Below are positions 25,201-31,470 of a DNA stretch of 64,000 nt, piece after piece. Source of the DNA: Eonycteris spelaea. Its lineage: Eukaryota; Chordata; Mammalia; Chiroptera; Pteropodidae. Numbering within the stretch: position 1 is the first letter of the stretch; every line of letters begins with the position of its first letter. The translations under genes and the position numbers were made by a program. Location: assembly GCA_003508835.1 (NCBI GenBank), contig PUFA01000564.1, positions 124,001-188,000 of the forward strand, read 5' to 3'. A model generated the notes under the pieces. That model was not told the origin of the DNA. It made no database searches and was given only the letters and a program-made list of their open reading frames with translations.

Positions 25201-26151
25201 CCAGGAACAGGGGCCCTGCGTTCATGGAGGGCTGGTCTCCAGTCCCAGGACAGTGGCTCCGGCCTGGACTGCAGCTGCCCTGGAGGCTGTGCAGGGGCTG
25301 CTGCTTCCCCACCACGGACCTGGGGCGGTCGGTGTTGGGGGGAGGTCCTGAGGTCTGGCGCTCATTCCCCCCACCCCCCAGGGCTCCATCACCTTCATGC
25401 CCAACGGCTGCTGCAAGAAATGTGAGTACAGGCCTGCCGGGGGCGGGGGGAGCTCCCTGGGCCCATCCCATGGGGTCGCACAAGAAGGCGGAGCCCCAGG
25501 GGCCACCCTCAGCAGGGCAAGGCGTTTCTGGGCTTCGCCTGGGCGGCTGAGGTGGGATGCTTGGGGTGGGGAAAGGGAGTAGTGGCAGGGAGCAGCAGGC
25601 CACCTGGAAGGTGTGGAGACCCCTCCCAGAGCCTCGGCCTCCCCGTCCCCAGGCATCCCTCGCAACGAACCAGGATCCCCTGCTCCACCATCCCTGTGAC
25701 CAAGGACATCTCAGATGCCGGCTGCAAGGGGACAATCACCACCAACTACTGCTCGGGGTCCTGCGGGACCTTCGCCATGTGAGTCCCGGGCGGGCGGGGG
25801 GAGGCTGCTGGCCGCAGTGGTGGCAGCCCCTCACTCCGGGCCTCCTCCAGGTACTCCGCCGAGGCGCAGGCCCTGGACCACAAGTGCTCCTGCTGCCAGG
25901 AGGAGCGCACGCAGCAGCGGGAGGCGGTGCTGAGCTGCCCCGACGGGAGCTCGCGCAAGCACAGCTACACCCACATCGAGAGCTGCCTGTGCCAGGACAC
26001 CGCCTGCGAGCCGGTGCGGACCCGGCGTGCGGCCCCCAGCCGCGCCCGGCGCTCCGGCCCCAGGCCCCGCGCCCGGGCAGAGGCTGAGCCTGGGCGGCTG
26101 CTCCCGGGCCCACCTCCGCCTCGTGCCTCCTCCCGCCTGCTGACCCTCTGA
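1208..26151 (+). CDS. MUC2: MUC2, intestinal gel-forming mucin (49 exons placed)
   Basis: Secreted mucin that forms the intestinal mucus gel. Exons 1-25: 1208-1283, 1805-2074, 2824-2938, 3249-3339, 3417-3535, 3623-3833, 4069-4194, 4697-4813, 4943-5091, 5164-5274, 5360-5429, 5563-5700, 5945-6109, 6601-6695, 6940-7066, 7403-7657, 7773-7825, 7905-8005, 8333-8484, 8722-8860, 9107-9217, 9305-9484, 9592-9830, 10379-10535, 10742-10873. Exons 26-49: 11384-11529, 11804-11844, 12234-12459, 12897-12923, 13480-17787, 18295-18532, 18761-19005, 19284-19459, 19866-20112, 20367-20550, 20789-21014, 21594-21772, 22042-22110, 22203-22299, 22400-22430, 23259-23436, 23665-23769, 23984-24024, 24125-24244, 24331-24429, 25034-25162, 25382-25421, 25653-25778, 25851-26151. 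All borders are AG/GT, phases agree between neighbours, and the order of domains is that of MUC2. The exon count fits the known gene. About 17 one-base indels outside the PTS region break the literal frame (see findings). Introns over 300 bases hold only low-complexity or unremarkable sequence apart from the repeats listed separately. Confidence 0.95.
1805..4813 (+). other. MUC2: MUC2 D1 assembly (VWD1, C8-1, TIL1), exons 2-8
   Basis: Exon 2 opens VWD1 with [20 protein letters not shown]. Exon 4 carries the CGLCGDYNG motif, the conserved CGLC-type site of mucin and VWF D domains. Exons 5-6 make the cysteine-rich C8 module (CSEH, then [12 protein letters not shown]). Exons 7-8 make the TIL module ([19 protein letters not shown], then [18 protein letters not shown]). 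D1 takes part in N-terminal assembly of MUC2 in the late secretory pathway. Two frame breaks are seen. Exon 2 lacks one base near 1990-1997, since 270 nt are present where phases require 271. Exon 8 lacks a G in the run at 4763-4766, after which [16 protein letters not shown] continues in the shifted frame. Confidence 0.9.
4816..4905 (+). repeat. G-rich tandem repeat in MUC2 intron 8
   Basis: About 90 bases of near-repeats of GGGGCTGGGGGCGGGGCCG. The run fills most of the 129-base intron. Dense G-tracts on the coding strand make G-quadruplex formation in the nascent RNA plausible (inference). Confidence 0.8.
4943..7825 (+). other. MUC2: MUC2 D2 assembly (VWD2, C8-2, TIL2), exons 9-17
   Basis: Exon 9 opens VWD2 with [20 protein letters not shown]. 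Exons 10-12 give the beta-sheet core ([56 protein letters not shown]). Exon 13 carries [14 protein letters not shown] and the [20 protein letters not shown] segment. Exons 14-15 form C8-2 ([20 protein letters not shown], then [20 protein letters not shown]). Exons 16-17 form TIL2 ([20 protein letters not shown]). Exon 16 lacks one C near 7579-7581; [20 protein letters not shown] continues one frame over. All other exons of this block are open and in phase. Confidence 0.92.
6797..6864 (+). repeat. TG/CG-rich alternating repeat in MUC2 intron 14
   Basis: A run of alternating purine and pyrimidine, (TG)n with embedded GCGCGC and CACGTG steps. It is a microsatellite of the kind that can adopt Z-DNA. 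Confidence 0.85.
7905..11844 (+). other. MUC2: MUC2 D'D3 assembly, exons 18-27
   Basis: Exons 18-19 are the D' TIL module ([16 protein letters not shown], then [20 protein letters not shown]). Exon 20 opens VWD3 with [20 protein letters not shown]. Exons 21-22 continue it ([40 protein letters not shown]). Exon 23 has [20 protein letters not shown]. Exons 23-24 give C8-3 ([20 protein letters not shown]). Exons 25-27 give TIL3 and the link to the mucin region ([52 protein letters not shown]). D3 cysteines form the intermolecular bonds of the N-terminal multimer. Frame breaks: exon 23 lacks a G at about 9688 ([13 protein letters not shown] resumes), and exon 26 lacks a C in the run 11487-11490 ([14 protein letters not shown] resumes). 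Confidence 0.92.
9831..9960 (+). repeat. GC-rich minisatellite in MUC2 intron 23
   Basis: Imperfect repeats of GTGGGCGGGGTGTGGATGTG and GCGGGCGGGGTGTGGGCGGG directly follow the donor site of exon 23. The rest of this 548-base intron shows nothing recognisable. Confidence 0.7.
12234..12923 (+). other. MUC2: MUC2 exons 28-29: end of the N-terminal region and first PTS stretch
   Basis: Exon 28 (12234-12459) starts with [20 protein letters not shown], a conserved MUC2 segment. It then becomes Pro/Thr/Ser-rich; the mucin-like reading [20 protein letters not shown] lies in another frame, so at least one indel falls around 12330-12385. Exon 29 (12897-12923) is only 27 nt. It is called because its AG and gtaagt borders and phase 1 on both sides join exon 28 to exon 30 and give [13 protein letters not shown], equivalent to the known TTPKLCC junction before CysD1. 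Exon 29 is too short for homology evidence alone. Confidence 0.75.
13482..13762 (+). other. MUC2: MUC2 CysD domain 1
   Basis: This is the 5' part of the large exon 30 (13480-17787). It reads [20 protein letters not shown] and ends in NCCLPMDKC. The WSDW motif is the WxxW C-mannosylation signature of CysD domains. Such domains interrupt mucin PTS regions and are thought to self-associate and set mesh size. One base is missing in the C-run near 13573-13576; [20 protein letters not shown] continues one frame over. Confidence 0.9.
13959..14250 (+). other. MUC2: MUC2 CysD domain 2
   Basis: Intact in one frame. It begins [20 protein letters not shown], carries the WxxW motif WSGW, continues [20 protein letters not shown], and ends VNVYCCGYC. 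It is joined to CysD1 by about 65 codons of [24 protein letters not shown] PTS sequence (13763-13958). Two CysD domains flanking the first PTS region is the standard MUC2 arrangement. Confidence 0.93.
14254..14366 (+). repeat. MUC2: 15-bp coding repeat STPVP in MUC2
   Basis: Seven tandem copies of TCCACACCTGTYCCC encode STPVP, directly after CysD2 and before the long C/A-rich array. Copies differ only at one T/C position. The 15-base period keeps the frame. The threonines and serines are candidate O-glycosylation sites. Confidence 0.9.
14367..17560 (+). repeat. MUC2: MUC2 PTS tandem-repeat region (VNTR)
   Basis: About 3.2 kb of C/A-rich, T/G-poor tandem repeats within exon 30. Core units are CACAGAGACCCCAACCCCGA and ACACCCACCACCACC. 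Longer blocks alternate with CATCACACCAACAACGACAT and CAACACCCATCACCACC. The mucin reading frame is [19 protein letters not shown], giving dense Thr/Pro for O-glycosylation. The other frames read HRDPNP and QRPQPQHPP, and the open frame changes many times along the array, so copy number and indels here are unreliable. Near the 3' end the repeats become less regular ([22 protein letters not shown]). Confidence 0.9.
17561..18532 (+). other. MUC2: MUC2 3' end of the PTS exon and exon 31
   Basis: The end of exon 30 (to 17787) reads [20 protein letters not shown], non-repetitive PTS, with donor gtactg. Exon 31 (18295-18532) continues PTS ([20 protein letters not shown]) and ends with the start of the C-terminal cysteine region: VKCC, then [11 protein letters not shown] after a one-base loss near 18494-18500. 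This corresponds to the known ICCVLNDTYYAPG segment. Intron 30 (17788-18294) shows nothing notable. Confidence 0.8.
18761..21014 (+). other. MUC2: MUC2 C-terminal VWD4 assembly, exons 32-36
   Basis: Exon 32 reads [20 protein letters not shown], then a short PTS spacer and CPDFDPPRQ. Exon 33 reads [15 protein letters not shown], then [20 protein letters not shown]. Exon 34 opens VWD4 with [20 protein letters not shown]. Exon 35 reads [20 protein letters not shown]. Exon 36 reads [15 protein letters not shown] and later [11 protein letters not shown]. Frame breaks: exon 33 lacks a base near 19348-19365; exon 34 lacks a C in 20035-20038 ([20 protein letters not shown] resumes); exon 36 loses a G near 20831 and regains frame near 20860, so two compensating indels. 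Confidence 0.9.
19883..19894 (+). other. MUC2: GDPH autocleavage motif of MUC2
   Basis: The codons GGC GAC CCG CAC encode GDPH in the context [12 protein letters not shown]. In MUC2 and MUC5AC the Asp-Pro bond of GDPH is cleaved at low pH, leaving a reactive C-terminal anhydride; this is established for the family. The motif is fully conserved here, which supports a functional gene product. Confidence 0.9.
22600..22745 (+). repeat. CATC/ATCC-type simple repeat in MUC2 intron 40
   Basis: Degenerate repeats of CCACCCATCATCATCCATCC and GTCCGTCCGTCC. It is a typical intronic tetranucleotide array. Confidence 0.8.
22997..23098 (+). repeat. 18-bp minisatellite in MUC2 intron 40
   Basis: Five tandem copies of GACCTCCCYGCTGGCCAG-like units (18 bases) plus a partial sixth, with few differences between copies. 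The unit length is a multiple of three but the array lies in an intron. Confidence 0.85.
25653..26151 (+). other. MUC2: MUC2 C-terminal cystine knot, exons 48-49, and stop
   Basis: Exon 48 reads IPRNE, then [19 protein letters not shown] after a one-base loss near 25667-25671, and [10 protein letters not shown]. Exon 49 reads [40 protein letters not shown] and QDTAC. This is the CTCK dimerisation domain, which forms disulfide-linked dimers in the ER. After the last knot cysteine the frame runs 47 more residues, rich in Arg and Pro ([20 protein letters not shown] and onward), to TGA at 26149-26151. That tail is longer than I expect from known MUC2. Confidence 0.9.
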
Positions 26152-26224
26152 GCTCCCTCACCCCCTGAGCCTCCTTCTGCGGATATTTATTTTCCGAGCC
26201 TTTGTTCAGTCCTTTGCTTTCCAA

Positions 26225-26230
26225 AATAAA
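26225..26230 (+). terminator. Poly(A) signal of MUC2
   Basis: A canonical AATAAA lies 74 bases after the stop codon. It is followed about 20 bases later by a GT-rich element (GTGCGTGTGTGC) suited to cleavage factor binding. The 3' UTR would be about 95-100 nt, short as in other mucin genes. Confidence 0.9.
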
Positions 26231-26699
26231 CTCAGGCAGAGAAGCTGTGCGTGTGTGCTTCAGTCCGTGCCCGGGGGCTGGGTGGGCCACTGTGCATGGC
26301 CGAGGTCCAGCTGCTTCCTAGGGGGCAGTGCATCCAGACCACCCGCAGAGGGCCCCTCGCTCCACATGGGGCCTGGTTCCAGGCTCAGCGCACGGGACAT
26401 AGGGGACACCATGCGCGTATGCTTGGCCTGGCTCCGGTACACTTCGGGTCCAAAACGTGACCCCAGTGACCACCAGGAAGTTACCCCAAGAAAGCCTATC
26501 TCACCTTGTCCTGCTTGGGTGTGTGTGCAGCACCCTCGTGGGACTGTCAAGGTGCTGGTGGCCCCTCTTTCAGGAAGCCCTCCAGGCCTGAATTCTGAGA
26601 TGGACTCTCGGGTCCCTCTCACAGCCATTTCCAGGGCTGTCCACTTAGTGAGGCTTTCATTCTGCCCCAAAGGGCCCCATAGCTGTGGGCAGGAGAGTG

Positions 26700-27130
26700 T
26701 GAGCATGCACAAGCTCCTATGTCTGTGCATGTGTGTGTGCATGTGTCAGCATGTGTGCATGTGCATGTGTGCATGAGTGCCTGAGTGTGCATGAAGTGTG
26801 TGCGAGTTCATGCATGTGAGCATGCATGCACACCTGTCTGCATGTGTGCACACATGTGCCAGCATGTGTGAACAAGCACCTGTCTTTGGATGGCACATGT
26901 GCGCATGAGTGTACATGAGCATCTGTGTCTGCATGTGTGTGTGCATGTTGGCATGTGTACATGTATGTGTGTGCATGAGCTCTTGTGTATGCATGCGTAT
27001 GAGTGCATAAGCCCTGTGTCTGTGTATCCATGTGTGCGCATGTGCGTGAGCATGTGTGAACACCTCTGATGTGTGCACGTGTGCGTGTACACACGTCTGT
27101 GCATGTGATCACATGTGCGTGCATGTTCAC
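26700..27130 (+). repeat. TGTGCATG-type simple repeat downstream of MUC2
   Basis: About 430 bases of degenerate (TG)n and (TGCATG)n, alternating purine and pyrimidine almost throughout. The Met/His/Thr/Cys-rich open frames across it are repeat artefacts. The preceding stretch 26260-26700 shows no gene. Confidence 0.9.
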
Positions 27131-27164
27131 CTATGTGACTCGCAAGTGAATGTGCACAATAAAA

Positions 27165-27345
27165 CAGACCTTATTAAGATAAAAAACTCTTAAAGTTTTC
27201 AAAATGATAAACCGTAGTTGGGAGAAAATTTTGCAAAATATGTATCTGAAAAGGAACTTATATCTAGAATACATAAGGGTCCCCTACAACTCAATAATAA
27301 TAATAACAATACGTTAATCAACTCAGCTAACAATGGGCGAGACGA
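27165..27345 (+). mobile_element. L1 ORF2 fragment (+ strand)
   Basis: An AT-rich segment containing GGGAGAAAATTTTGCAAAAT, ATATCTAGAATACATAAGG and CTCCTACAACTCAATAATAA-like text. It matches from memory the mammalian L1 ORF2 stretch around 'gggagaaaatatttgcaaa .. acaactcaataat'. It is a short dead fragment that ends abruptly at a GC-rich block. Confidence 0.7.
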
Positions 27346-27399
27346 TTGGCCAGAGGCGGGGGCCGAATGTCAGACTTTCCTGGTCGCCTAACAAGCACA

Positions 27400-27960
27400 C
27401 ACTCAGCGCTCACGGCGGAGACACGCCGGCGTCCGCATAGCGCCCGGCGCTGGCGAGCCCGGGCGGCCGGGCTCTCGTATATCGCCGGCGGGCTGCGCCC
27501 TCAGCCGCGGCCCTGGGAAGCGAAGTCTTCCGGAGTGAAACAGGCAGCTGCGCGTGACCGGCAGCTCCATGCGTCCGCGCCTCGCCGGGCCCGCCGGCAG
27601 CCCGCGGCCGCGTGACGACGTGAGCGCCCGTGTGGGAGGCGGCATCGCTCAAAGCTCCTGGAAACCAGAACTGGTCTAGGCGCCTGTCCACTGCAAGCGG
27701 AAACGCTGCCGCCCAGCCCGCGGGGACGTGCGCACGCGGGGGACGTGAGCACGCGGGAGACGTGAGCACGCGGGGACGCGCAGGCGCCGTGCTCACCGGC
27801 CGCGGAAAACGCGAAGCGCGCAAATCCGCATCGCGCGAACGGGGGTGGCGCGGCGCCCTCCCGGGCCAGCGCGGGGGGGCCGCCCGCCCCGGCTCCCACA
27901 CATGAGCTTCCGGCTTCTCACGCCCCGCCGTTGGGGGGGGGGGGGCGGTGCGATCGCAGA
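27400..27960. promoter_or_regulatory. CpG-rich block between MUC2 and MUC5AC
   Basis: About 560 bases with many CpGs. It includes four near-repeats of GGGGACGTGAGCACGCGG at 27720-27780 and a G-run with a neighbouring CGATCG at 27930-27965. CpG density is far above the neighbouring L1 fragment. It could be a CpG island acting as promoter or enhancer, or GC-rich repeat debris. There is no splice structure or recognisable protein. The long minus-strand frame across it is Arg/Ala/Pro-rich and is not called. Confidence 0.4.
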
Positions 27961-30655
27961 CGATCGCTGAGACTGGGCGCTTGAGGCGGTGTATTGTGTT
28001 GCCTGTTAACGATGCTTCGCTTAAGAACATGAACCTGCTAATGGCGGCTTTAAAACCACCATCGTTCATTTGGCTCGTGATTCCACGGCGCGCCGTCCGG
28101 GCCGGCACGTCCGCATCTGCTGTCCACTGGTGAGTCTGCGGGGCTGGCCTCGGTGGACCAGCGTGGAGTGCTAACACGTGCACACGGACCTCCTTCCTCG
28201 GGAGGCAGCTGCTCTCGCCAGCGGCAGGAGGAGGACGGGCAACTTGCACGCCTCCCCTCCCACCCCTGGCGCACCTGCTGCTGCTCCGCGGTGTCATAGC
28301 CACGCGCACGGCCACGCCCGGACCAGCGAGGGCGGGACACGGTGTGGCTTTAACCGCATGGCATCGCGGGGACCACCCCAGGCAGTGGGAAAGGTGGGAA
28401 AGCGCGGCCGCCTCGCTTCTGAAAACCAGAATAATCGTGATGCCAGGATCACTCAAGAGCAGACAGACGCCACTCTCGTGAGCAGAGGCAGGCGCCCGGA
28501 ACAAGGCACAGCAGCCTCTGCGGCCCGCGCTTCTCTGCGCGGATGCTGCCTTCCATGCGGGGTTGTGCCCTGAGCTCCTTCTGCCTCACTCACCCACCTC
28601 GGGGGGTGTGCGTGACTGAAGGGTTAGCCAGGTTTGAAAAGAAGCATGGCACGTGACCCCAAGTCCTCTTCGTTCCTCCGGGGCTGACCGTTCTCCCTGG
28701 CTTCTCCAAAGAGTGCGGCCTGCCCAGGCCGGTGTGGGTGGAGGGGTGTCTAACTCTAGGGGTCACAGTCAGGAAGCACACGTACCCACAAACATGATCC
28801 ATGGCTTCCAGCCTAGAATCTGTCATTGAAAGAATTCGGCTCGGCCCGGCCCGTGCCAGCTGCTTTGCTTAGTTTTCAGCTGGTTCAAGCACTCAGGTGG
28901 GGAGGCTGGCGCTGTCCGGGAAGCCCTCGACTGAACCCCAGCAGTCGTAAGCAGGTAGGTTCATCCAGGGACTCAAAGGCAGTTCACCGACAGAAGTCCC
29001 CTAACAACGCATCGGTAGGTGGGCTCTGCTGGGGTACAGTAACCAAAGCCCCCGAACCTCGGTGGCTTAGGATGAGGTGTCTATTTCATTCATGCTTCGT
29101 GTCTGTGACAGCTTGGCTGGTGTCCTGCCCACATCTTCTCACTCTAGGGCCTGGGATAGCTGAGCAGATAACACCTCGAGGGTGATCACTGGTCACCGGG
29201 AGGGGCCCCCGTGGCCTCTGGATCCTGCGCCTCAAGGATGTGCAGTACTGCCTGTGGACAGGAGGGGGAGCCAGAGCGCTGGGAGACCGCACGGGGACCT
29301 CCACACGGCGGGTGTAGAGAAAACCGTTATCAGACGCAGAAAAGCATGGGATAAAAGTAAACAGCTTAATTTTTTTTAAAAAAAAGCATCCTAAGACTGT
29401 TTCACAAGGAAACAATCGTGTTCAAGGACCTAAAGGACGCCCACCCCCGCGGACCGCGCCGAGGTGCACGGCCCCCACAGCACCTGGGGAAGGCTCAGAC
29501 CGTGGCTAGGGCGGCCCTGAGCCACTGTGACTGGAGACCTCAGGAGGTCAGGACACGCACAGAGGGACGACCACGTGGGGACACAGCAGGGAGACGCCAT
29601 CGCGCGCCCAGGAGTGAGGCCTGGGGGGGGGGACCGCCCGCCCACGCCTGGAGCTCAGACTCCGTCCGGACCGGGGACAGGAAGTGTCTGTGTTGTAAGA
29701 TGCCCTCTGTGGTCCTTTGTTATGTGGTCCCAGGACACTCACAAATGACAGTCTCGAGAGGGGGGCCATCACCGTCATTTAACAGATGGCAGGACTGGCT
29801 GAAATGGGCCGCCCACATGGGGGGTCATGCAGCCTGGACCGCAGCGCCCCCTCCAGGAGACGCTGGTCTCAGGCTGGGCAGGGGTGGGGCTGACAAGGCC
29901 AGGGGCTGCCCCTCAAAGCACCTGCTCTGGCCCGGCCAGAAGTGCCCTGCAAAGCTGTCACCCCATGGTTCCGTGGCTGCGCGAGGAGAGGTTGCCTGGG
30001 GCCCTCGTGCCCGCTGCCCCCACCGCGAGTGAGGTGCGATGATGCGTGGTGGCCCGCGGCCAGGGGCGCCCCGTGCGGCCCTCCCGTCAGCACCCAGAGC
30101 CCCCACACCAGGCGGCTCCCGGACGTCGTCCCGTGCTGTGTCCTGACCCAGCACCTCAGGCTGCGACTGCACCCAGAGACGGAGGTGATCAGGTGGCCAT
30201 CAGGGTGACCCCAGGTCCAGCATGACGGTGGGTCTGGGGACGGACGCACACACCGGGACGCCACGGGCGGACGGCGAAGGCCGAGATCGGGTGACGCTGC
30301 CGACCGTCGGGGCCAGCACCCCGGCCTCCGAGGAGCCAGCCCCCAACACCTGGAGGCTGGACTCCGCCTCCAGAAGCGGGACGGCGACGTTCCATCGAGT
30401 CCCCGGGAACGGTGGCTCCGTGTCAGCTGTTAGGAATGAGGCTGCTGCAGACATCGCTGGGCCCGGCCGTGGGCTAAACGGTGCCCAAGGCGGTCATGGC
30501 CGCCCCAGCCACCCCGGGGCCCCTGTCCCCGAGTCGGCCCTTCCGGTGGGGTGCCGATGCGAGCCGACGCGCCACCACTTCCTGTCCAGGGGCCGAGTTT
30601 CCCTTCCTTTCAGTCACCCTTTGACTTGCTGTGGAAAACTGTCTCCCATGGGACG
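27961..30655. other. Intergenic, no gene seen
   Basis: I see nothing I can name as a gene. Around 29040-29180 the text (CCTCGGTGGCTTAGGATGAG, TATTTCATTCATGCTTCGTG) has the look of an old mammalian transposon, but I cannot assign a family. An A/T run at 29366-29388 may be an old retroposon tail. Confidence 0.5.
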
Positions 30656-30960
30656 TTCATATTTTTCAATTAAAAATTTAAAAATTTTAAATCGCGGTGA
30701 AAAACACACAACGTGGAATTCACCATGTTAGCTCATTTTAGCGCACGCCTCGGTGGCATTGGGCACAGCCCCACGGGGTGCTGCCATCTCCGTCCCCACA
30801 CAACACTCGCTCCCTCCCCCAGCCCCGGCCCCACCACCCGCTTCCTGCCTCCGCGGCCGACTCCTCGGGGGACCTCCCGCCCGTGTCTGCCTCATTTCAC
30901 TCGCATGGTGCCCTCCGGCTGCCCCCACGCTGCAGCCTGTTAGAATGTCTTCCCCTTTGG
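30656..30960 (-). mobile_element. L1 3'-end fragment (- strand)
   Basis: Reading the + strand, GTGAAAAACACACAACGTGG, AATTCACCATGTTAGCTCAT and CGGTGGCATTGGGCACA follow the reverse complement of the L1 3' UTR ('acacataacataaaatttaccatttta..cagtggcatta'). A poly(T)-like lead at 30660-30690 is the reversed tail. Further on, GTGTCTGCCTCATTTCACTC also fits. Most A/T positions have become G or C. Confidence 0.6.
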
Positions 30961-31039
30961 GGCTAAATTGTGTCCCGCTGTGTGGAGGACCACGTGCGGG
31001 GTGTCCGTCACCGTCAGTGGACTCGGGCTGTGTCCGCCT

Positions 31040-31470
31040 CGGCCACTGTGAGTGTGCTGCTGTGGCTGTGGGGGTGCGCGTGGCTGTGGGGGTGCGTGGT
31101 GGCCGTGGGGGTGCATGTGTGGCCGTGGGGGTGCGCGCGTGGCCGTGGGGTGCGCGCGTGGCCGTGGGGGTGCGCGCGTGGCCGTGGGGTGCATGTGTGG
31201 ATGTGGGGGTGCGCGTGTGGATGTGGGGGTGCATGTGTGGCCGTGGGGTGCGCGCGTGGCCATGGGGGTGCGCGTGGCCGTGGGGGTGCGCGTGTGGCCG
31301 TGGGGGTGCTGTGTGGCCGTGGGGGTGCACGCGTGGATGTGGGGTGCACGCGTGGCCGTGGGGGTGCGCGCGTGGCTGTGGGGGTGCGCGCGTGGCCGTG
31401 GGGGTGCGCGTGTGGATGTGGGGGTGCGTGTGTGGATGTGGGGTGCGTGTGTGGATGTGGGGGTGCATGC
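31040..31470 (+). repeat. Minisatellite GTGTGGCCGTGGGGGTGCGC
   Basis: More than 20 tandem copies of a 17-20 base unit of the form GTGTGGCCGTGGGGGTGCGC, with variants GTGGATGTGG and GCGTGGCTGTGG. The + strand is G-rich and C-poor. Arrays of this type are common in subtelomeric DNA. The Val/Gly/Trp frames on + and Pro/His/Thr frames on - are artefacts. Confidence 0.9.

Larger units (their letters stand above)
21594..25421 (+). other. MUC2: MUC2 C8, TIL and VWC-type modules, exons 37-47
   Basis: Exon 37 is the C8 module ([20 protein letters not shown]). Exons 38-39 are TIL (CPPHKEY, CKS, then [15 protein letters not shown]). Exons 40-41 begin a VWC module ([25 protein letters not shown]). Exon 42 reads [20 protein letters not shown]. 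Exons 43-45 form a second VWC ([54 protein letters not shown]). Exons 46-47 read [20 protein letters not shown] and [13 protein letters not shown]. One-base losses: exon 38 near 22070, exon 39 near 22270-22273, exon 40 near 22407-22412. Intron 40 (22431-23258) holds two small repeats; intron 45 (24430-25033) shows nothing notable. Confidence 0.9.

Noticed and set aside
1208..26151. MUC2 as a pseudogene because of the many frame breaks
   Set aside because: Splice sites, intron phases, cysteine patterns, the GDPH motif and poly(A) signal are intact, and breaks are almost all one-base losses at homopolymers. Sequence error explains this better.
27159..27164. AATAAA as a second MUC2 poly(A) signal
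   Set aside because: It lies at the edge of an L1 fragment 900 bases past the good signal at 26225 and lacks supporting context.
27410..28504. 364-codon open frame on the minus strand across the CpG-rich block
   Set aside because: Composition is Arg/Ala/Pro-rich, no known domain, no splice or promoter support; GC-rich DNA produces such frames by chance.
29040..29180. Old DNA-transposon or LTR remnant
   Set aside because: The look is suggestive but I could not assign a family or boundaries from memory.
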